Shown: piece after piece, positions 1 through 7,478 of the stretch | Position numbering within the stretch: the first letter of the stretch is position 1 | Layout of the letters: the number at the start of each line of letters is the position of its first letter | Source of the DNA: CAINVV01 sp038323575 | Lineage (GTDB): Bacteria; Bacteroidota; Bacteroidia; Bacteroidales; Prolixibacteraceae | Reading direction: 5' to 3' | Length of the DNA stretch: 64,000 bases | NCBI GenBank assembly: GCA_038323575.1 | Contig: JBBQHB010000006.1 | Span: 40,561 to 104,560 of the forward strand | The notes under the pieces: generated by a model | Seen by the model: the letters and a program-made list of their open reading frames with translations, nothing else | What the model was told of the DNA's origin: nothing | Databases searched by the model: none | Position numbers and translations under genes: made by a program

Positions 1-1761
1 CTGACAGGCGTTCTGGCCACCCTCCAAATGGCCCACCCAAGGCTGCTGCTGACCGATGCCCGGCTCCAGGAACTGAAAGACCTCAGCAAAACAGACACTA
101 AACTGGCCAGATACGCAGCTGATGTAGTCTCTGCCGCAGAAAAGGACATCTTAAAATCTCCCATCCAGCACATCCTGATCGGCCCAAGACTCCTCGACAA
201 GAGCCGCGAATGCCTTCTTCGTGTTTACGACCTGGCCTTTGCCTACCGCTGGACCGGCAACGAAAAATACCTGGCTGCTGCTGTCTCTAACATGAAGACC
301 GTCTGCGCCTTCGCCGACTGGAACCCCTCCCACTTCCTCGATGTCGGCGAGATGACCCACGCCGTAGCCATCGGTTACGACTGGCTCTACCCAAAGATGG
401 ACCAGCCCACCCGCGACCAGATCAAAAAAGGACTGATCGGCCTCGGATTGAATGAAGGAGTAAAAGCCTATGCTTCAAATGCCTGGTGGTGGAAATCGGA
501 ATTCAACTGGAACCAGGTTTGCAACAGCGGACTGACCATCGGGGCGCTTGCAGTTGCGGAAACTGACCCGACAATAGCAACTTCCATCATCAACAATGCC
601 TTGACAGGATTGCCCTATGCGCTGAAGAGCTATGGTCCGGACGGTGTCTGGAGCGAAGGTCCGGGTTACTGGGATTACGCCACCGATTACACCGTTTACG
701 GCCTCGCTGCGCTGAAATCTGCCCTGGGCGACGACTTCGGCCTGACCAAACTGCCCGGGATGAACGTCACCGGCTATTTCCCCATCTACTCGGCCGGACC
801 TACAGGGTACATGTTGAATTACGCCGATGCAGGTGAAAAATCCAAACTGGGATCACCCGAAACTGAGATGTGGCTGGCCGGCATTTACAACAACAATCAT
901 TTTTCTGATTTTCTTCATTATCAGTTGGCTACGGTATCCGCCTCCGCACGGGATGTGATCTGGTACCGCCCCTATGCCAATTCTGCTGCACAGCGCGACC
1001 TGGATAAATATTTCGACGGAAGCGTGGCACTCTGGTTCTCGCGCGGCTCGTGGACCGACAACACCTGCCTGTGGACAGGCATCAAGGCCGGGTACAACAA
1101 GGTGAACCACGCCCACCTCGACCTGGGCAACTTCGAGATGGATGCGCTCGGCGTACGCTGGGCGCGCGACCTGGGTTCTGATGACTACAACCTGCCGAAT
1201 TACTTCGGAGGCCTTCGGTATACATATTACAGGCTGGAATCAATCAGCCACAACGTGCCGCTGCTCAACGGACAAAACCAGCGGGAAGATGCCACCTCCA
1301 GATTCATCCGGCATGCCGAAGCCGTTCCGGAACCATTTTCCATCCTCGATTTCACCGAAGCCTACAAAGACTTTGCCGGCTCGGTCCAGCGGGGCATTAA
1401 GGTGGTCGACAACCGCAAGGCGATGCTGGTACAGGATGAATTCACACTGACTAAATCCGCGGTAATTACCTGGGCCATGACCACCGATGCAACTATTGTG
1501 CTGACCAACTCCAAAGAGGCCGAACTGACCCTCAGCGGCAAGAAGATGACGGCCAAAATCCTCTCCCCTGCCAATGCCGTTTTCTCCATCGAATCGGCTC
1601 AGCAATCCAAACCGCAGAAAGAAAATATAGGGGTCTCCCGCCTGCTGGCCAAAACCCCCGCAGCCACAGGCAATGTAACAGTCACGGTACTTTTGCTGCC
1701 GCAGTGGCCGGGAGGGGTGAGCAATTATGCAGCGGCAGTGGTGCCGCTGGCGAAATGGTAG
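1..1761 (+). CDS. Heparinase II/III-like polysaccharide lyase (5' end outside window)
   Basis: The reading frame is open from base 1, nine codons before the first ATG at 28, so the signal peptide and true start lie upstream. At least 586 codons are present. The protein starts with the family-typical HPRLLLTDARL, followed by an alpha/alpha-toroid region with EFNWNQVCNSG and GVWSEGPGYWDYATDY, which normally line the active site. The C-terminal beta-sandwich carries NHAHLDLGNFEMDALG, the histidine-containing motif of heparinase II/III C-terminal domains. Enzymes of this fold cleave uronate-containing polysaccharides by beta-elimination, usually in the periplasm. The extreme 3' end (1711-1761) has a decayed second copy at 4043-4093. 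Which PL family it belongs to cannot be decided by eye; the fold call is firm. Confidence 0.85.
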   Translation: MTGVLATLQMAHPRLLLTDARLQELKDLSKTDTKLARYAADVVSAAEKDILKSPIQHILIGPRLLDKSRECLLRVYDLAFAYRWTGNEKYLAAAVSNMKTVCAFADWNPSHFLDVGEMTHAVAIGYDWLYPKMDQPTRDQIKKGLIGLGLNEGVKAYASNAWWWKSEFNWNQVCNSGLTIGALAVAETDPTIATSIINNALTGLPYALKSYGPDGVWSEGPGYWDYATDYTVYGLAALKSALGDDFGLTKLPGMNVTGYFPIYSAGPTGYMLNYADAGEKSKLGSPETEMWLAGIYNNNHFSDFLHYQLATVSASARDVIWYRPYANSAAQRDLDKYFDGSVALWFSRGSWTDNTCLWTGIKAGYNKVNHAHLDLGNFEMDALGVRWARDLGSDDYNLPNYFGGLRYTYYRLESISHNVPLLNGQNQREDATSRFIRHAEAVPEPFSILDFTEAYKDFAGSVQRGIKVVDNRKAMLVQDEFTLTKSAVITWAMTTDATIVLTNSKEAELTLSGKKMTAKILSPANAVFSIESAQQSKPQKENIGVSRLLAKTPAATGNVTVTVLLLPQWPGGVSNYAAAVVPLAKW

Positions 1762-1906
1762 CATACCGAGCATAGCCATTTCTCTGCATCTGACCAATTG
1801 CAACACTAAATATTTTACTTAGTTTTAGAGGCAGATATTCCTAACAATCATCCCAAATTAACTTTTTGACAGGCAAAATACCAACAAACCAATTTTCTAA
1901 AGCACA

Positions 1907-2656
1907 ATGATTAAAATAACTGATTTAACCAAGAAATACGGAAAGAATACCATCCTTGAGAACCTGAACCTGCAAATTGAATCTGGTCAGATTTATTGTT
2001 TGCTGGGGAAAAATGGCGCTGGGAAGACAACGCTGATTAATTTAATACTTGATCTGATAGAACCGGATCACGGAGCTATTAATTTGTTCGCAAAAGAGCA
2101 CAATAAACTGGACATTCATGACAAAAGGAGAATAGGTGCAATTATTGAAAATCTTGCTTTAATAGAAGAAATCAGCGGGTTGGAATATCTTCTCCTTGTA
2201 GGTAAAATCTACAAAATGCCAAAGGATATACTCAAAAAACGAATTGCTGATTTATTTCAATATTTTTTTGAGGATGAGTCTGATTTAAAGAAGAATATAT
2301 CAAAATATTCCACCGGGATGAAGAAGAAAATAGCCTTCTGTGCGGCGGTAATCAACACGCCGGATATTTTAATCATGGATGAACCGTTTTCGGGTCTGGA
2401 TCCTTTGGTTGCCAACCAAATGGTTCTTTTTATAAAAAAATATCAGCGCAGTGACCGGCTGATTTTCATATCCTCACATGATCTTACCTATGTTGAGAAG
2501 GTTGCCACCCAAATAGGGGTACTGGATAACAGAAATCTGATATTTAATTCAACCATTCAAGACTTTACCCAAAACGGTGAGAAAAAGCTGGATTCTGCTC
2601 TTCTGAAAATCTTAAAACCGAATGAAAACGAACTTGAAAAAATTGATTGGGTATGA
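1907..2656 (+). CDS. ABC transporter ATP-binding protein
   Basis: 249 residues, starting at ATG 1907. Walker A is GKNGAGKTT at residues 34-42, the signature is YSTGMKKK near 134-141, and Walker B is ILIMDEP at 154-160, followed by FSGLD. The switch histidine lies in SSHDLTYVEK. These are all the parts of a working ABC ATPase of the exporter (CcmA-like) class. The stop codon overlaps the ATG of the next gene, a membrane protein, so the two are translationally coupled and form one transporter. The substrate is unknown. The pair is visibly richer in A+T than the lyase gene before it, and a decayed copy of that gene's 3' end follows the pair, suggesting rearrangement or insertion here. There is no sequence link to the polysaccharide locus. 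Confidence 0.9.
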   Translation: MIKITDLTKKYGKNTILENLNLQIESGQIYCLLGKNGAGKTTLINLILDLIEPDHGAINLFAKEHNKLDIHDKRRIGAIIENLALIEEISGLEYLLLVGKIYKMPKDILKKRIADLFQYFFEDESDLKKNISKYSTGMKKKIAFCAAVINTPDILIMDEPFSGLDPLVANQMVLFIKKYQRSDRLIFISSHDLTYVEKVATQIGVLDNRNLIFNSTIQDFTQNGEKKLDSALLKILKPNENELEKIDWV

Positions 2657-3981
2657 TAACATTTTTAATACTATTCAGAATCAGGAATTTTTTCCTGTCC
2701 CTGAAAAATCCATGGAAAATAGTGTTAAACCTGGGGTTGCTTCTAACTTCATGGTTTTATGGCCGGTTTTTGGCTGAACTAATAAACAAAGCCGGCAACG
2801 GAGAATTAGGGGGGCTTATTCCGGAAAGGATTTTGAATTACGCATTGGTTTTTATCTTCATTATGACCATCGTCAGGATGATCCTGCCGGCGTATACACC
2901 TCAGAGGCAACTGTTTCACAAATACTACCCTCTTTCAAGATTTCAACGCTACGCATCCTCCGTTTTATCAGAAATTCAATCATCCTTCTTCTTGTATTTC
3001 GTCATATGTCTTTTTATAGGCTTTTGGTATCTTGATTTTCTTAAATTAAGGTTTTTGTCGGAGGGTTTAAGTGTCCTGTTTTCGGCTCACCTGGTTAGGA
3101 GGATCCTTCAATATCCTATTGACAATAAACTTAGAAGAGCAGGTTTTATCTCTTTTTTCATTGCGCTGTTATTTATAACAATGCTGGTTCTGTATAGTGA
3201 CTTCTTTGTGCAAAACCTGAACTATTCAGGAATACTCGTTCCTGTAATTTTATTCTTACTTGGCTTTTTGCTTGAATGCCAGGTAGTAGAGAACAAGAAA
3301 TTTGAGTTGTTGTATAATTCGCGTAAAGGAAACCTGTTTCTGAAACTGTTGATGAACAATCCAAAAGTCCGTGTGACTTTGCTGGTTGGGCTGGGATTCA
3401 AAACATTCATTCTTGCGGCTGATTTCCTGCTTTTTACATCAAAAGGAAAACACATTTTTAATGGTCAGTTTATTTATTGGTTATTTATATCCCCTTTGCT
3501 GCTGTTTAATTATGTCTTTAACAATACTTGGGGCTTTTGGAAGAATATATGGCTGAATTTCGAGCTCCGGTCAGGTGACTACAGAGATATGATTAAGTTC
3601 CACCTCCGTTTACTGACCATCCCTTTGATAATTGACGCACTGATTACATTGCCGGTTTTACTGATTACCTGGCAGGAGTATCAGTTCATCTTAATCTATT
3701 ATTTTGTATCCCTGTGGTTGCTGATTTGCGCTTCATTGGTATGGGCCCTGCTTTTCCCGATGACAATTGTATCAACATTTCAAATGAAAGGAACCAGTTC
3801 ATTCATCAGTTCCTTAGTAATGATGATTTCCGTTTCAGCATTATATCTGATTAAACTGAATTATTGGTTTTACATCTTAATTCCAATCTACCTGATATTG
3901 TCTTTTGGTGCTTACAATTTAGCTGTCGGACTGTACAAGGAGAAGAAATATTTGTTGGCCGGGAAACTGATGAAGGAATAA
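2653..3981 (+). CDS. ABC transporter membrane subunit, multi-spanning
   Basis: 442 residues from ATG 2653, which overlaps the upstream stop as ATGA; an in-frame TTG lies six bases earlier but the ATG fits coupling better. The protein is strongly hydrophobic with roughly ten or more predicted membrane segments, for example around LVFIFIMTIVRMILP, FFLYFVICLFIGFWYLDFL, ISFFIALLFITMLVLYSDFF and FYILIPIYLILSFGAYNLAV. No conserved catalytic motif was seen. Its position directly after an ABC ATPase identifies it as the permease of a two-gene exporter. I do not recognise the exact family; it resembles the large, poorly conserved permeases found with CcmA-like ATPases in Bacteroidota. Confidence 0.75.
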   Translation: MITFLILFRIRNFFLSLKNPWKIVLNLGLLLTSWFYGRFLAELINKAGNGELGGLIPERILNYALVFIFIMTIVRMILPAYTPQRQLFHKYYPLSRFQRYASSVLSEIQSSFFLYFVICLFIGFWYLDFLKLRFLSEGLSVLFSAHLVRRILQYPIDNKLRRAGFISFFIALLFITMLVLYSDFFVQNLNYSGILVPVILFLLGFLLECQVVENKKFELLYNSRKGNLFLKLLMNNPKVRVTLLVGLGFKTFILAADFLLFTSKGKHIFNGQFIYWLFISPLLLFNYVFNNTWGFWKNIWLNFELRSGDYRDMIKFHLRLLTIPLIIDALITLPVLLITWQEYQFILIYYFVSLWLLICASLVWALLFPMTIVSTFQMKGTSSFISSLVMMISVSALYLIKLNYWFYILIPIYLILSFGAYNLAVGLYKEKKYLLAGKLMKE

Positions 3982-3985
3982 AAAA

Positions 3986-4093
3986 GCCAACCACAATGAG
4001 GTTAATGTAACGGTTTCTATCCATTTGCAGCCACAATAACCAGCAGGGGTAAGCAGTTATGCAGCGGCAGTGGTGCCGCTTGCGAAATGGTAA
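3986..4093 (+). pseudogene. Decayed 3' end of a second heparinase-like gene
   Basis: Translated in one frame from 3986, this stretch reads NVTVSIHLQPQ, then a TAA at 4037-4039, then PAGVSSYAAAVVPLAKW and a TAA. The last residues of the lyase ending at 1761 read NVTVTVLLLPQW, then PGGVSNYAAAVVPLAKW and TAG. The match holds on both sides of the internal stop, which sits where the other copy has Trp. At DNA level 4043-4093 matches 1711-1761 at 46 of 51 positions. This is therefore about 36 codons of a paralogous lyase gene, the rest of which is gone. It lies just after the ABC pair, so the pair now sits between an intact 3' end and this relic. Confidence 0.85.
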
Positions 4094-4404
4094 AACCCGG
4101 CTGGTATCGAATCACATATTGCGGCTCATATTAATAAAAAATATGGCTCATTCTCATCAATTATTGAGCTTAAAATAGTATATTCATGAGCTTAAAATAA
4201 ATTGCCAGATGGTGCGGATTTACCCCTCGGCTCGGGGACCGTCTGCACCCCACAGACCAGGGATTTGCAATCCTTTTTCAGATTTTTTTGTTGAATCTTT
4301 AATAGCATGGGAATTCACAATAACATATCACCTGGTTATGCCATATTCTGGTGCCGGACTTTTGAAGTTGAAATAATTAAAAGATTAACGCTAAAATACA
4401 TGGC
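4094..4404. other. Non-coding gap with an operator-like array and a small hairpin
   Basis: No credible gene. It holds the spaced TGAGC/GCTCA boxes described separately (4123-4199), then GC-rich repeat debris (4210-4258), then a short hairpin GGATT-TGC-AATCC at 4261-4273 followed by T5, which could be a weak terminator or part of a dispersed repeat with the same core. Confidence 0.6.
4123..4199. promoter_or_regulatory. Four phased TGAGC/GCTCA boxes, candidate operator
   Basis: GGCTCAT occurs at 4123-4129 and 4145-4151, exactly 22 bases apart. TGAGCTTAAAATA, whose core is the reverse complement of the GCTCA core, occurs at 4165-4177 and 4187-4199, again exactly 22 bases apart. Two boxes face two boxes, each pair spaced by about two helical turns. 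This layout fits a multimeric repressor site. It lies upstream of a broken DUF2200 gene and a truncated Fic gene, so it may be the control region of whatever stood here. Function is inferred from spacing only. Confidence 0.4.
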
Positions 4405-4770
4405 ATGAACAATTCCGACACACAGAATCAACGAATTGCGAAAATGACTTTCGCCTCTGTCTATCCTTTGTATCTTGCAAAAGTTGAGAAGAAAGGCAGG
4501 ACAAAAGAATAATTGCATCAGGTGATAGCGTGGTTAACAGGCTTCGATAACAAGAAGCTGGAGGAACTGATCAAAGCAAATGTTACTTTTGAAACATTCT
4601 TTCAAAATGCATCGATAAACCCCAATGCACACCTTATCACCGGAGTAATCTGCGGATACCGTGTGGAGGAAATCGAAGATACTTTGACCCGGCAGGTTCG
4701 GTATCTGGACAAACTGGTGGACGAGTTGGCAAAGGGCAGGAAGATGGAGAAGATTTTGCGTGGCTCGTAG
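4405..4770 (+). pseudogene. DUF2200 family gene interrupted by one in-frame TAA
   Basis: From ATG 4405 the frame encodes the family's usual N-terminus (IAKMTFASVYPLYLAKVEKK, then GRTKE), then a TAA at 4510-4512, then without any frame change LHQVIAWLTGFDNKKLEEL, NAHLITGVICGYRVEEIED and RYLDKLVDELAKGRKMEKIL, ending at 4770. DUF2200 proteins are about 110-120 residues; the two halves together with the stop give 121 codons. Members usually have Glu at or next to the stop position, so a GAA to TAA change is the simplest cause. Family function is unknown. A TTG at 4513 could restart translation of the C-terminal 85 residues, but loss of function is more likely. A sequencing error cannot be excluded. 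Confidence 0.85.
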
Positions 4771-4785
4771 TGTGATCGGGATCCT

Positions 4786-4925
4786 TTCATTGCCGTCGGC
4801 TTTAGCCGACGGATGGAGCAGTGCAAATTAAATAAAGGCTTTAGCCAAATTTATTACCTACATTTGGGCTAAAGCCCTGTTCCCTCCTCATCCCTGATCC
4901 GTTGGCTGAAGCCAACGGCAATGAA
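4786..4925. repeat. Nested palindromic interspersed repeat
   Basis: Outer arms 4786-4812 and 4899-4925 are inverted repeats matching at 24 of 27 positions. Each arm is itself a hairpin (CCGTCGGC-TTTA-GCCGACGG and CCGTTGGC-TGAA-GCCAACGG). A third inverted repeat sits in the middle (about 4836-4877, stem GGCTTTAGCC). The whole unit is about 140 bases with no coding capacity. Elements with this GCCGTCGGCTTTAGCCGAC core are recurrent in Bacteroidota genomes from general knowledge; it may be a REP- or MITE-like unit. It separates two broken genes. Confidence 0.75.
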
Positions 4926-4993
4926 AAAATAGCTACTGCAATGGCCGGGAGGAACGGGCATTTTTGAGATTTTCTATACAGAATAATCTTTAA

Positions 4994-5533
4994 ATGTATA
5001 GATTTTGCCGATTTCTTTACAAATTGGAGACTATTCATCCGTTTTATGACGGTAACGGCCGAACCGGCAGGATAATAAACATTCTGTACCTGATTTTGGA
5101 AGGGCTCCAATCCTTGCCCATTCTATATTTGAGCAATTATATAATCAAACACAAACCTGATTATTACCGGCTCCTGCAAAAAGTCAGGGATGAAAATTCA
5201 TGGGAGGAATGGGTGTTGTTTCTGATAAAGGGCGTCGAACAGACAGCCAGAGAGACAATTGAATTGATAGTTAAAATCAGGGGGTTAATGCTTAATTACA
5301 AGCACAGACTACGGGACAATTACAAATTTTACAGTCAGGATTTGTTGAATAACTTGTTCAAACACCCTTATACAAAGATTGAGTTTGTTGTAAATGATCT
5401 GGGTGTATCAAGATTAACGGCGGCAAATTATCTGAATAAACTGGCAGAAGACAAAATGTTGCGAAAAAATAAATTAGGAACCGGAAATTATTACATCAAC
5501 GAAGAGTTATTTAATTTGTTGACAAAGAGGTAA
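4994..5533 (+). pseudogene. 5'-truncated Fic family gene
   Basis: The frame has the Fic core HPFYDGNGRTGR at residues 15-26 of the 179-residue frame, followed by a helical region and a C-terminal winged-helix-like segment (LGVSRLTAANYLNKLAED). Fic enzymes transfer AMP or related groups to target proteins. Full-length two-domain relatives have well over 150 further residues before the motif, with the substrate loop and often an inhibitory helix. Here only 14 residues precede it, and similarity to the usual LHYQFETIHPF context fades within about five residues. The palindromic repeat at 4786-4925 lies just upstream. I read it as a gene that lost its 5' half. Expression of a short C-terminal product from ATG 4994 is possible but no strong start signal is seen. 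Confidence 0.7.
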
Positions 5534-6208
5534 ATGCGGTTTGGCAAAAAAAGTGATCTTCCCCTGCAGATTGTCAAAATGAGTCTATATCTTTAGAAAG
5601 ATATTGCAGACCTGATAATGACCCAAGTAGTACTCAGAACAGCTCAAACTATGTTAACCCCGCTGGAGCGGAATTACCCCTCGGCCCATCGACAGACTCA
5701 GAGACTACTCCGCCCGGGAACCTGCATCCGAAACGAGAAACAGTGAAAATGGAGAAGCGGGACGTGTGGACTGGACGACTGGACGAATGACTGATGGAAG
5801 TCCTTAAACCCGAAACCCAGAACACGAGACCCATAATCTTTCAAACGCGCGAATCGTAAACCAACAAATTCCTTTGAGACAAAAAGCTGTCCGAACGAAG
5901 CCGCCCTTCGACCCTTCGACAAGCTCAGGGACCGTCTCTTTTTTAAATACATTAATTAGAGTTCTTTTTGTCAAGTCTTTTTTGGTTACTTTTTGTGACG
6001 ACAAAAAGTGACAGGAAAGGAATAGATGAATCTGACTACCAAAAGTAATTGCAATGGGCGAAACAAGCATACACCGTTACTCGCTGATGCAATAATCTGC
6101 GCCCCGAAAACCAGAAATTTAATACCCCTGATACAACAAACTAAAAGATTAAACTAACAGAACGACGGAGTGCTTATTTATACTATTTTTGATTTTTAAG
6201 CTAATGCC
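5534..6208. other. Non-coding gap made largely of repeat sequence
   Basis: No gene is supported. The part 5650-5840 holds low-conservation GC-rich debris, 5847-6013 is the first copy of the long direct repeat listed separately, and 6020-6208 is the leader of the next gene. A TATTTTTG at 6184-6191 fits the Bacteroidota -7 consensus TAnnTTTG, but no matching -33 box was seen. Confidence 0.5.
5847..6013. repeat. Long direct repeat, copy 1
   Basis: Starts at GCGCGAA, runs through a nearly identical block of about 75 bases (ccaacaaattcctttgagac and onward through the CGACCCTTCGACAAGC segment), and ends in an imperfect hairpin at 5985-6012 (arms ACTTTTTGT and ACAAAAAGT around GACG). The second copy is at 7127-7321, on the other side of the gene at 6209-7078 and in the same orientation. 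Confidence 0.85.
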
Positions 6209-7078
6209 ATGAGAATTTACTTTACCGTCTTTTTCTTCCTTTTTGCAATAACAGGTTGCAATTCAAAATCATTGAATACAGGTCAGCAGGTTACCCTCAA
6301 CCTGATGACCTTCAACGTACGTTACGATAATCCTGCTGACGGCGCCAACAACTGGAAGTACCGGAAGAATTTTGCGGCCGACATGATCCTCAAAAACGAT
6401 GTGGATGTGATGGGTACCCAGGAAGTTCTTTTCAGTCAGCTGAATGATATCCTGGTTGCCTTGCCTCAGTATGCTTATGCCGGCGTTGGGCGGAAGGACG
6501 GTAAAACTGCCGGGGAATACAGCGCCGTCTTTTACAAGAAAGATAAGTTCGAACTGCTGAAGAGCGGCACCTTCTGGCTAAGTGAAAACCCGACCTACGT
6601 CGGGGTAAAAGGCTGGGATGCCGCCATCGAGCGCATCGTAACGTGGGTCGTACTGAAGGAACGCGCTTCCGGAAAATCCTTTGCATTTATCAACACCCAT
6701 TTTGACCATGTCGGTGTGGTTGCACGGAGGGAAAGCGCCAAACTGCTGCTTTCCAAAGTCGCTGAGATCGCACAGGGATTGCCGCTCATTGTTTCCGGGG
6801 ATCTCAACTCCACCCCCGATTCAGAGCCTGTTAAAATACTGACAGATGCCGGCAATGTCAACCATCTGACTGATTCCCGTTCTGTCGCACCTACCCTGAT
6901 TGGTCCTGCCTGGACTTTCCATGGATTCGGAACTGTCCCGCCGGCAGATCGGTCCATCATCGATTACCTGTTTGTCAGGAACAATGTCACGGTCCTGCAG
7001 GTTTCAGTTATTGATGAAATGTTGGACAAACTTTACCTCTCCGATCACAATCCAATTGTGATAAAAGCTTCATTCTAA
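6209..7078 (+). CDS. Endonuclease/exonuclease/phosphatase family lipoprotein
   Basis: 289 residues. A lipoprotein signal ends at Cys17 (LFAITGC). The family's metal and catalytic motifs are in order: MTFNVRYDNP, MGTQEVLFSQ with the metal-binding Glu, NTHFDHVG, SGDLNSTPDSEP, and the terminal SDHNPIV. The fold is that of Mg-dependent phosphodiesterases such as DNase I and sphingomyelinase-like enzymes; secreted Bacteroidota members are usually annotated only to family level and their substrates are unclear. It stands alone, flanked on both sides by copies of a long direct repeat in the same orientation, so it could have moved or been duplicated as a unit. Export to the periplasm or surface is likely. 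Confidence 0.88.
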   Translation: MRIYFTVFFFLFAITGCNSKSLNTGQQVTLNLMTFNVRYDNPADGANNWKYRKNFAADMILKNDVDVMGTQEVLFSQLNDILVALPQYAYAGVGRKDGKTAGEYSAVFYKKDKFELLKSGTFWLSENPTYVGVKGWDAAIERIVTWVVLKERASGKSFAFINTHFDHVGVVARRESAKLLLSKVAEIAQGLPLIVSGDLNSTPDSEPVKILTDAGNVNHLTDSRSVAPTLIGPAWTFHGFGTVPPADRSIIDYLFVRNNVTVLQVSVIDEMLDKLYLSDHNPIVIKASF

Positions 7079-7126
7079 ATCCTTCATCCGGTTCATACAA
7101 GCCATCCGGAGCAACATACCCTCAGA

Positions 7127-7321
7127 GCGCGAAGCGTCAACCAACAAATTCCTTTGAGACAAAAAGCTGTCCGAACGAAGCCGCCCTTCGACCCTTCGAC
7201 AAGCACAGGGACCGCAGGCTCAGGGACCGGCTCTTCTTTAAACATCTCAATCAGCCGCAGGCGAAGTAAGTTCCTTTTGTCAATTCTTTTTTTGGCACTT
7301 TTTGTGACGACAAAAAGTGCC
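7127..7321. repeat. Long direct repeat, copy 2
   Basis: Same order of segments as 5847-6013: GCGCGAA, the ccaacaaattcctttgagac block, the CGACCCTTCGACAAGC segment, then a hairpin. It differs from copy 1 by an extra insertion of roughly 20-30 bases near 7212-7228 and by drift in the AT-rich part. Confidence 0.85.
7294..7321. terminator. Perfect 12-bp hairpin at end of repeat copy 2
   Basis: GGCACTTTTTGT, loop GACG, ACAAAAAGTGCC: a perfect 12-bp stem with a four-base loop. The stem itself supplies T and A runs, so it could stop transcription in either direction. It lies about 215 bases after the phosphatase stop. The equivalent in copy 1 (5985-6012) is imperfect. Confidence 0.45.
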
Positions 7322-7478
7322 AAAGAATAAAAACCCGAATTTGATTACACAAAGCCACTATGATGAAGGAAATCCAGCCGGAGCCTGATTTGTAATATCG
7401 AAACCCCGCTGGTACGGATTTGGATTTTAACCCAAAAGGTATTAATATTAAGAAAGTATTGACTAACCCGGGATAATT

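Larger units (their letters stand above)
7079..7478. other. Gap holding repeat copy 2 and the leader of the permease gene
   Basis: No gene is supported. 7127-7321 is the second copy of the long direct repeat. The remaining 157 bases before 7479 are AT-rich leader with no clear promoter motif. Confidence 0.5.

Noticed and set aside
1240..1806. A 188-codon minus-strand frame opposite the heparinase-like gene.
   Set aside because: It is antisense to a well-conserved domain and has cysteine- and arginine-rich shadow composition.
5804..7323. Minus-strand frames in both copies of the direct repeat encode the shared peptide FVRTAFCLKGICW and could be read as a conserved small protein.
   Set aside because: The similarity follows the DNA repeat itself, the ends of the frames differ, and there is no start signal or protein-like composition.
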